A stretch of DNA of 64,000 nucleotides from CAYWVR01 sp964461715 (GTDB lineage Bacteria > Planctomycetota > Phycisphaerae > FEN-1346). The DNA lies in the NCBI GenBank assembly GCA_964461715.1, contig CAYWVR010000006.1:1-64000 (forward strand), read 5' to 3'. The translations under genes were made by a program, and so were the position numbers. The notes under the pieces are model-generated. The model was not told where the DNA came from. It saw only the letters and a list, made by a program, of their open reading frames with translations, and did no database searches. Shown here piece after piece: positions 57,605-64,000 of the stretch; positions within the stretch are counted from its first letter, which is position 1; the number at the start of each line of letters is the position of its first letter.

Positions 57605-60529
57605 ATGGTGACCTTTCGCTTCGCCCACCCGTGGTGGCTGCTGGCGGCCCTGGTCGTCGTGCCGCTCGTCTATCTCTCGTGGCGTCCGTTGGAGGCGGCC
57701 GGAAAGGTGCGGCGGGGGGTGTCCGTCGCGATCCGGGCCCTGGGCGTTCTGGTGCTGGCGTCGGTGTTGGCCGAGCCGGTCCTTGTGCGGGTCCACGACC
57801 GGGTCACCGTGATCGCCGTCCTCGACCGGAGCCTCTCGGTGCCCGAGGCCGTGGCCGACGGGGCCCGGACCTGGCTCCAGGCTGCCGCCGCCGCCGGGCG
57901 CGGACCGGACGACCGGTTCGCCGTCCTCTCGGTGGCCGAGCGGGCCGTCATCGAGCGTCTCGGCGGCGCGAAAGCGACCGTCGACGAGCGCGTCCTCAGC
58001 CTCACGGGCGAGCAGACGAACCTCGCCGCCGGCGTCGAGATGGCCCTGGCCATCGCCCCCGCCGACACCGCCGTCCGGCTGCTCGTGGCGAGCGACGGCA
58101 ACGAGACGGCCGGCGACCTGCGCGAGACCGTCCGCGTGGCGGCGGCCGGCGGTATCCCGATCGACGTGCTGGGCCTCAAGTACCGGCACCCCCGCGAGGT
58201 GTTCCTCAAGCGGCTCGTCTCGCCGGCCATGGCGACCCGCGGCCAGACGGTGGCCCTTCGGTTTGTCCTCGCGAGCACGGCCGAGGCGCGGGGACGGCTG
58301 AGCCTCAGCCTCGGCGACCGGCCCGTCGACCTCGACCCGACGAGCGATGCCCTGGCCGCCCCCCTCCGCCTCAAGGCCGGGACCAACGTCAAGACCATCT
58401 CGCTGCCGGTCGGGTCGCGCGGGCTGCACGAGTTCAAGGCCGAGTTCATCCCGGACGACCCGTCCCAAGACGGTCTCGTGCGCAACAACCGGGCCTCGAG
58501 CGTCACGTACGTCGAGGGCCCCGGGCACGTCCTCGTCGTCGACGGCGACGGCCGCTCCGCCGCCCCCCTTGTGCGGGCCTTGACGGAGGCGGGCCTCGAG
58601 GCGCGCGGGCGAGGCGTGGGCGACCTGCCCTCGAACCTCGCAGGCCTCGTCGACACCGACGCCGTCCTCCTCGCCAACGTCGCCGCCACCGACCTCTCGT
58701 TCGCCCAGCAGGAGATGCTGGGCCACTACGTGCGGGAGCTGGGCGGCGGGATCGTGATGACCGGCGGGCCGCAGAGCTTCGGGGCGGGCGGATGGATCGG
58801 GTCCCCCCTGGCCGACGTCCTGCCCGTCGACCTCGACCCGCCGCAGAAGAAGGAGATGCCCGAGGGCGTCCTGGTCCTCATCATCGACCGGTCCGGCTCG
58901 ATGTCCGGCCGCAAGCTCCAGCTCTGCAAGGGGGCCGCCATCGCGGCGATGCGGACCCTCAGCCGCCTCGACACCGTCGGCGTCATCATGTTCGACACCC
59001 GGGCCGAGTGGGTCGTCCCTCTCCAGCGGGCCGAGGACAAGACCGCCATCGGCCGCGCCATCCGCCGCGTCCCCGAGGGGGGCGGCACGGACATGCACCC
59101 GGCGATGGTCGCGGCCCGCAACGCCTTGGCGGGCCGGCGCGGCCGGCGGCATATCGTGCTCCTCACGGACGGGCAGACCGGCGGGCCCGATTGCCGCATC
59201 CCCGCCGCCGCCATGGGACGCGCCGGCATCACCATCTCGACCGTCGCGATCGGGCAGGACGCCGACGGGCGCCTCCTCCGCACCATCGCGAAGCTGGGCA
59301 GGGGGCGGTTCTACCCGGTCCGCGATGCCCGGCTCCTGCCCCAGGTCTTCATCAAGGAGGCCCTGACCGTCAAACGCTCCCTCATCCAGGAACAGGCCTT
59401 CACCCCCGCCGTCGCCGCGAGCATGAACCCGATGGTGCGCGGCCTGGAGGGCGTGCCCCCCCTGGACGGCTACGTCCTGACGGCCCCGAAAGGCGGGGTG
59501 GCCGAGATGCTGATCGTCGGACCGGAGGACGACCCGGTGCTGGCGGCGTGGCAGACGGGCGTGGGTCGGGCGGTGGCGTTCACCAGCTCGACCGACGGCC
59601 GATGGGACGGACCCTGGGCCGCGTGGGGAGGCTTCGGCTCCTTCTGGGAGCAGGCGGCCCGGTGGGTCGGCCGCAGCCGCGAATCGCCCGATTGCGTCGT
59701 CTTCGCCGACGTCGACGGCCGCCGCGTCACCTTGACGGCCGAGGCGATGGATTCGGAGGGGAACTTCGTCCAGTTTGCCGGCATCACCGGCCGCGTCGTC
59801 ACCCCGGACATGGAGGCACGGACGCTGGAGCTCGTCCAGTCGGGCCCCGGCCAGTACCGGGCCGCGTTCACCGCCGGACCGCCCGGCAGCTACCTGGCGA
59901 GCCTCCGCTACCGCAAGGCCGGGCCGGAGGGCGGGACGGGCACGGTGCAGGCCGTCGTCACGATCCCGTACGCGACGGAGTTCCGCGACCTGGAGGACAA
60001 CGTGGCCCTGCTGGCGGAGGCGGCCCGGGAGACGGGCGGGCGGGTCCTGCCGGCGGACCCGGAGGAGGCGGACCTCTACAGCCGGGCGGGCCTGACGCTG
60101 CCGGAGACGCCGCTCCCGGTCGGGCAATGGGTGATGATGGGGTGGGTGGCGCTGTTCCTGGTGGACGTGGCGGCGAGGCGGCTGGTGGTGCCGTGGGCGA
60201 AGATCGCGGCCATGCCCGGCGGCGTGTGGCGGCGGGTGTTCGTCCGGGCCGAGCGGAAAGAGGACGCCCGCATCGCGGCCCTCCAGAGCCGCACCCGCCG
60301 GCTCCGCGTCCACATGAAGGGGCGCCGGAGGGACGCGACCGCCGCCCGCCGCTTCGAGGCCCCCGAGGGCGCGGCCCCAGAGATGCCCGAGGCCCCCGCC
60401 GTCGAGTCCGCCGCCGCCCGGGAGCCGCGCGAGCAGGCCGCGCCCGAGCCGGAAACCCCCGCCGGCACCGGCGCATCCCATCTGGATCGATTGCTCGACG
60501 CCCGCCGCCGGGCGAGGGAGAACCGGTGA
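57605..60529 (+). CDS. large membrane protein with two VWA domains
   Basis: This encodes 974 residues. The start at 57605 is taken as MVTFRFAHPWWLL, the usual BatA-like opening; an upstream GTG gives six extra residues. Hydrophobic segments are at residues 12-32 and 45-65, and another at about 845-870. The first VWA-like MIDAS is D74 in VLDRSLSVPE, and the second is D428 in IIDRSGSMSGRK with VGVIMFDT and VVLLTDGQTGG. Between them is a glutamine-amidotransferase-like stretch (LGGGIVMTGGPQSFGAGGW). The cytoplasmic tail is basic and Pro-rich. It probably works with MoxR as a chaperone substrate or regulator at the membrane. Confidence 0.87.
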   Translation: MVTFRFAHPWWLLAALVVVPLVYLSWRPLEAAGKVRRGVSVAIRALGVLVLASVLAEPVLVRVHDRVTVIAVLDRSLSVPEAVADGARTWLQAAAAAGRGPDDRFAVLSVAERAVIERLGGAKATVDERVLSLTGEQTNLAAGVEMALAIAPADTAVRLLVASDGNETAGDLRETVRVAAAGGIPIDVLGLKYRHPREVFLKRLVSPAMATRGQTVALRFVLASTAEARGRLSLSLGDRPVDLDPTSDALAAPLRLKAGTNVKTISLPVGSRGLHEFKAEFIPDDPSQDGLVRNNRASSVTYVEGPGHVLVVDGDGRSAAPLVRALTEAGLEARGRGVGDLPSNLAGLVDTDAVLLANVAATDLSFAQQEMLGHYVRELGGGIVMTGGPQSFGAGGWIGSPLADVLPVDLDPPQKKEMPEGVLVLIIDRSGSMSGRKLQLCKGAAIAAMRTLSRLDTVGVIMFDTRAEWVVPLQRAEDKTAIGRAIRRVPEGGGTDMHPAMVAARNALAGRRGRRHIVLLTDGQTGGPDCRIPAAAMGRAGITISTVAIGQDADGRLLRTIAKLGRGRFYPVRDARLLPQVFIKEALTVKRSLIQEQAFTPAVAASMNPMVRGLEGVPPLDGYVLTAPKGGVAEMLIVGPEDDPVLAAWQTGVGRAVAFTSSTDGRWDGPWAAWGGFGSFWEQAARWVGRSRESPDCVVFADVDGRRVTLTAEAMDSEGNFVQFAGITGRVVTPDMEARTLELVQSGPGQYRAAFTAGPPGSYLASLRYRKAGPEGGTGTVQAVVTIPYATEFRDLEDNVALLAEAARETGGRVLPADPEEADLYSRAGLTLPETPLPVGQWVMMGWVALFLVDVAARRLVVPWAKIAAMPGGVWRRVFVRAERKEDARIAALQSRTRRLRVHMKGRRRDATAARRFEAPEGAAPEMPEAPAVESAAAREPREQAAPEPETPAGTGASHLDRLLDARRRARENR

Positions 60530-60585
60530 CCGGGGGACCAAGGGACCGGGTAACGAGGGAAAACGAAAGAGGAAGAACGGCGACC

Positions 60586-61611
60586 ATGGATACCCCGCAG
60601 GACGTGCAAGCGAAGTGTGAAGCCTTCCGCGAGCGGTTCGTCCGCCTCCACACGGAGATCGGCAAGGTCATCGTCGGGCACGAACCCGTCGTCGAGGACG
60701 TGCTCATCTGCCTGCTCGCGGGCGGGCACGTCCTCCTGGAGGGTGTGCCGGGGCTCGGGAAGACGCTCCTCGTGCGCACCCTCTCGGCGGCCATGACGCT
60801 CTCGTTTCGGCGCATCCAGTTCACGCCCGATCTGATGCCCGCCGACATCGTCGGGACGAACCTCGTGGTCGAGGACCCCGGAACCGGCCGCCGCACCTTC
60901 CAGTTCCAGCCGGGGCCCATCTTCAACCAGTGCATCCTCGCTGACGAGATCAACCGGGCCACCCCGAAGACCCAGTCGGCGATGCTCGAATCGATGCAGG
61001 AGCGGTCCGTCACGGTCGGCGGGACGACGTACGAGCTGCCCGAGCCGTTCATCGTTCTCGCGACCCAGAACCCCATCGAGCAGGAGGGCACGTACCCTCT
61101 GCCGGAGGCCCAGCTCGACCGGTTCATGTTCAAGCTGCTCGTCTCGTACTCGAACCGGGCGGAGCTGCACGAGATCGTCAATCGCACCACCACCGGCCAC
61201 ACCCCCGCCGCCGCCCCCGTCATCGACGGGGAAGGGATCCTCCGGGCCCGGGGCCTGGTGCAGCGGGTGGTGGTGGCGCCGCACGTGCAGGACTACGCCA
61301 TCCGCCTCGTGCTGGCGACGCATCCGGGGGGCGAGTTCGCCGCCGATGCCGCCAACCGCTTCGTCCGCTTCGGCGCCTCGCCCCGGGCGGCCCAGGCCGT
61401 CATCCTGGCGTCCAAGGTCCGGGCCATGCTCGACGGGCGGTACCACGTGAGCTTCGAGGACGTGGCCCGTTCTTACCTCCCGTCGCTCAGGCACCGGGTG
61501 CTCCTCAACTTCGAGGGCCAGGCCGAGGGCATCGAGGTCGACGCCCTGCTCGATGAGATTCGAGGTGGCGTCCCACGGACCACCGGCCAGGAGGCGGAGA
61601 AGACGGCATGA
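60586..61611 (+). CDS. MoxR-type AAA+ ATPase
   Basis: This encodes 341 residues. A GAGGAAGAACGG ribosome region precedes the ATG. Walker A is GVPGLGKT (residues 53-60), Walker B is CILADEINRATPKTQSAML, sensor 1 is ATQNPIEQEGTYPLPEAQLDRF, the AAA_3/MoxR signature, and the carboxy part has SLRHRVLLNFEGQAEGI. It is a chaperone ATPase acting with VWA proteins in metal insertion, folding or stress. Its stop overlaps the next start by ATGA (61608-61611). All members of this cluster lie within 8 kb on one strand. Confidence 0.94.
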   Translation: MDTPQDVQAKCEAFRERFVRLHTEIGKVIVGHEPVVEDVLICLLAGGHVLLEGVPGLGKTLLVRTLSAAMTLSFRRIQFTPDLMPADIVGTNLVVEDPGTGRRTFQFQPGPIFNQCILADEINRATPKTQSAMLESMQERSVTVGGTTYELPEPFIVLATQNPIEQEGTYPLPEAQLDRFMFKLLVSYSNRAELHEIVNRTTTGHTPAAAPVIDGEGILRARGLVQRVVVAPHVQDYAIRLVLATHPGGEFAADAANRFVRFGASPRAAQAVILASKVRAMLDGRYHVSFEDVARSYLPSLRHRVLLNFEGQAEGIEVDALLDEIRGGVPRTTGQEAEKTA

Positions 61612-62516
61612 CCCGCGTCCCCACCCGTCGCGCGCGACTGACCGACCTCCTGGAGCCGGCCTTCCTTGCGCGCCTGGATCGGCTCGACGTCCTCAGCCGC
61701 AAGATTCTCGCCGGGAAGCTGAAGGGCGAGCGCCGGTCGAAGCGGCGGGGCACGAGCGCCGAGTTCGCCGACCACCGGCCCTACGCCCACGGCGACGATC
61801 TCCGGTTCCTCGACTGGAACATCTACGGCCGCCTCGACCAGCTTTTCCTGAAGCTCTACCTCGAGGAGCAGGACCTCTCGGTCCACGTCCTCGTGGACGC
61901 GAGCGGCTCCACGGCGACCGGCGACCCGCCGAAGCACCGGGCGCTCGTGCGGCTGGGGGCGGCCCTGGCCTACGTGGGCCTGGTGAGCAACAACCGCGTG
62001 AGCCTGGCGGCGTTCGGGGACGGGCTCACGGGCCAGGTGACGGGCCTGCGCGGAAGGCGGCGCACCTGCGACGTGGCGGAGTTCCTCCTCTCGCTCGACC
62101 CCGCCGGCCCCTCCCGCTTCGACGAGGCCTGCCGCCGGTGGACTGCCGGACGGATCGGGAGCGGCGTGACGGTCGTCCTCTCGGACTTTCTCTTCAAGGA
62201 GGGCTTCGAATCGGGCCTCAAGCGCTTGGTGAGCGACCGCTTCGACCTCGTGGCCATCCAGATGCTGAGCCCCGGCGAACGCGACCCGGACCTCGCGGGC
62301 GACCTGAAGCTCGTCGACGTCGAGGACGAGGACACGGCCGAGGTGACCGTCGGCGCCGCCCTCGTGAAGGCCTACCGGCGGAACTTGGCGGCATACTGCA
62401 ACGGGCTGCGCGACTTCTGCGTCCGGCGGGGGGCCACGTACGTCCTGGCGGATTCGGCCCAGCCGACCGAGCGGCTCGTCCTCGACCGGCTCCGACGCAG
62501 CCGGCTGATCGGATAG
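61608..62516 (+). CDS. DUF58 domain protein
   Basis: This encodes 302 residues. The DUF58 signature runs RRSKRRGTSAEFADHRPYA, HGDDLRFLDWNIYGRLDQLF and LKLYLEEQDLSVHVLVDASGS, followed by a VWA-like fold (DASGS acting as MIDAS) with VVLSDFLFKEGF. It is the standard partner of MoxR. It is translationally coupled to moxR (ATGA). There is no membrane segment in this copy. It probably binds the MoxR ring and the VWA proteins. Confidence 0.93.
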   Translation: MTRVPTRRARLTDLLEPAFLARLDRLDVLSRKILAGKLKGERRSKRRGTSAEFADHRPYAHGDDLRFLDWNIYGRLDQLFLKLYLEEQDLSVHVLVDASGSTATGDPPKHRALVRLGAALAYVGLVSNNRVSLAAFGDGLTGQVTGLRGRRRTCDVAEFLLSLDPAGPSRFDEACRRWTAGRIGSGVTVVLSDFLFKEGFESGLKRLVSDRFDLVAIQMLSPGERDPDLAGDLKLVDVEDEDTAEVTVGAALVKAYRRNLAAYCNGLRDFCVRRGATYVLADSAQPTERLVLDRLRRSRLIG

Positions 62517-62527
62517 GAGTGCGGGGG

Positions 62528-62557
62528 GCATGGCCACGCGGTGCCGCGCGGCCATGC
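62528..62557. repeat. dispersed palindrome
   Basis: GCATGGCCACGCGG (62528-62541) and CCGCGCGGCCATGC (62544-62557) pair with one mismatch. It lies between the DUF58 gene and the BatA-like gene within an otherwise compact cluster. Confidence 0.6.
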
Positions 62558-62667
62558 GCCAAGCGTGGACGACGGGGGTGGCGCGGGCGGGCAAGCCGCC
62601 AGGGCCGCCCGGCGAACGAGACGCGGCCCCGCTTGACGGAAGCCGCACGAGGAGACGAACGGCGACG

Positions 62668-64000
62668 ATGGATTGGCTGACGCCCATGACGGGACTGGCG
62701 GTGGGGGCGGGGGCCGTGCCGCTGCTGGTGGCCCTCTATTTCCTGAAGCTCAAGCGTCGCGAGGTACCCATCTCCAGCACGCTTCTCTGGAAGCGGGCCG
62801 TCCAGGACCTCCAGGTCAACGCCCCGTTCCAACGGCTCAGGCGGAACCTTCTCCTGTTGCTTCAGCTCCTGGCGCTGGGGGCGGTGCTCGCGGCGCTTGC
62901 GCGGCCGGTGCTCTCTCTGGAGACGGGTGCGGCGCGGCGGACGGTGATCCTGGTCGACGCCTCGGGCAGCATGAACGCCACGGACGTCGAGCCGTCGCGT
63001 CTGGCGGAGGCGAAGCGGCAGGCGGCGCGCGTCGTCGAGGGCCTGCGGGCCAAGCGCGCCTGGTTCCTCGCCGACACCTCCGACCAGGCCATGGTCATCG
63101 CCTTCAGCGACCGGCCCCGCGTCCTCTCGAACTACACCGCCGACAAGGGCCGGCTCCGGGCCGCCCTCGAACGCATCGAGCCGACCGACGGCCCGTCGAA
63201 GCTGGCCGGGGCGATGGCCCTGGCGCGGGCGTTCGCGACGGGCGGCGGCGAGGAGGAGACGGACCGCCCCGCGGCCCGGCGCGCGACCCTCGAGCTCTTC
63301 AGCGACGGCCGCCTTGCGGACCTCGACGAGGTGGCCCTGCCTCCCGGCAGGTTCCGCTACCACCGGATCGGCGTGGGCGGCGCGAACGTGGCGGTGGCGG
63401 GGCTGCGTGCGCGGCGGTCGTACGAGCGGCCCGCGTGGCTGCACGTCTTCGCGAAGGTCGTCAACTGCGGCTCCGAGCCGGCGGTCTGCGACGTCCAGCT
63501 GGCCCTCGGGGCGGACGTGCGCGGCGTGAAGCGGGTCACGGTGCCGCCCCGGTCCGAGGGGCGGCCGGGCGAGCTGCCGACGCCGGGGCGGACGGCGGTC
63601 TCGTTTGCCCTCGAGTACCCGGAGGCGGGGGTCCTGGAGGTCCGGGCGGTCCACGACGACGTCCTGCCCGACGACAATGCCGCCTGGGCTGTCATCGAGC
63701 CGCCGCGCGCCCTGCGGGTGGCCCTGGTGACCAAGGGGAACCGGGCGCTGGAGACGGCCCTGAGGCGCGTGCCGCTCGGGCACGTGGAGGTCGTGACGCC
63801 GGCGGCGTTCGCGCTTCGGTGCCGGCCGGGGGCCGTCTCGCCCTATGGGCTGGCGGTGATCGACGGGTCGGTGGGCGGCCCGCTTCCGCGGGGCAACTAC
63901 CTGGTGTTCGGTCCGCCGGTGGAGGGGAGCGGGATCGAGGCAGCGGGGGAACTGGAGCGGCAGGTGATGGTCGACTGGCACAGGAAGCACCCGGTGCTGA
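62668..64000 (+). CDS. BatA-like VWA membrane protein, truncated by the window edge
   Basis: At least 444 residues are visible, with no stop before the end. GAGGAGACGAACGG precedes the ATG at 62668. The BatA amino domain is visible: LTPMTGLAVGAGAVPLLVAL (membrane), YFLKLKRREVPISSTLLWKR, QRLRRNLLLLLQLLALGAVL (membrane). The VWA MIDAS is D97 in ILVDASGSMNATDVEPSRL, with MVIAFSDRP, DGPSKLAGAMALARAF and LELFSDGRLADL. The remainder (from about 220) is a beta-rich region. It belongs to the aerotolerance/MoxR cluster and would act at the inner membrane. Confidence 0.93.
   Translation, partial: MDWLTPMTGLAVGAGAVPLLVALYFLKLKRREVPISSTLLWKRAVQDLQVNAPFQRLRRNLLLLLQLLALGAVLAALARPVLSLETGAARRTVILVDASGSMNATDVEPSRLAEAKRQAARVVEGLRAKRAWFLADTSDQAMVIAFSDRPRVLSNYTADKGRLRAALERIEPTDGPSKLAGAMALARAFATGGGEEETDRPAARRATLELFSDGRLADLDEVALPPGRFRYHRIGVGGANVAVAGLRARRSYERPAWLHVFAKVVNCGSEPAVCDVQLALGADVRGVKRVTVPPRSEGRPGELPTPGRTAVSFALEYPEAGVLEVRAVHDDVLPDDNAAWAVIEPPRALRVALVTKGNRALETALRRVPLGHVEVVTPAAFALRCRPGAVSPYGLAVIDGSVGGPLPRGNYLVFGPPVEGSGIEAAGELERQVMVDWHRKHPVL

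Noticed and set aside
57509..60541. Minus-strand frame of about 1,010 codons opposite the VWA gene
   Set aside because: It mirrors the VWA gene codons, has no domain motif and low-complexity Gly/Arg/His composition.

Overview
The window is very GC-rich, uninterrupted bacterial DNA, most likely a metagenome-assembled contig from the phylum Planctomycetota. This placement is an inference from gene content. It rests on a PEP-CTERM surface protein, an H-X9-DG pseudopilin-like protein, a sulfatase plus a decayed TAT sulfatase, a DUF5107 protein, a ThuA-like protein, the MoxR/DUF58/VWA cluster and the NfeD/FloA cluster. There is one scaffold gap of 100 N (55506-55605), and the last gene runs off the right edge.

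Layout. Positions 1-8.3 kb form a vitamin B12 locus. A sigma70-type promoter, a clear cobalamin riboswitch and a terminator (941-1239) precede a DUF4465 PEP-CTERM protein, a pseudopilin-like protein and a DUF5107/TPR protein. Convergent to them lie btuF, btuC and btuD. From 8.4 to 16.4 kb come the carboxy-terminal half of carbamoyl-phosphate synthase (with its own promoter), a HEAT-repeat membrane protein, an SDR, a ThuA-like protein, bioF and a ThiD2-ThiE fusion. From 16.5 to 24.1 kb there are three genes of unknown function, a two-gene split MFS/spermidine-synthase-like pair, a methyltransferase and two HAD hydrolases. From 24.5 to 33 kb there is a carbohydrate and surface region: an MGH1/GH63-like glycosidase, a PQQ-type propeller, a sugar-isomerase-like TIM barrel, HtrA, a GH130-like enzyme and a sulfatase.

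From 33 to 37.2 kb lie two decayed genes (a TAT sulfatase and a signal-peptide fragment), three small membrane proteins and hemL. From 37.4 to 44.6 kb lie kptA, three NfeD-type genes, floA, a small membrane protein, a GAF-SpoIIE phosphatase and a DUF4190-like protein. From 44.5 to 49.7 kb there is a prfA-prmC-murA operon, divergent from nth, followed by a sugar-isomerase-like gene. At 50.6 kb is tRNA-Ala(GGC) with a visible promoter and terminator. From 50.9 to 55.2 kb is one 1,433-residue acyl-CoA dehydratase activase/HgdB fusion, which suggests an anaerobic lifestyle. From 55.9 kb to the end is a coiled-coil protein, VWA, MoxR, DUF58 and BatA-like cluster.

The intergenic DNA is rich in structured repeats: GCATGGCCACGC-type palindromes, a two-copy long element at about 21.3 and 49.8 kb, GGGGAC/GTCCCC palindromes (one inside bioF) and an 81-bp tandem array broken by the gap. 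The most interesting candidate system is the riboswitch-controlled DUF4465 plus pseudopilin module, which could be a planctomycete cell-surface B12 capture device facing a BtuFCD importer.
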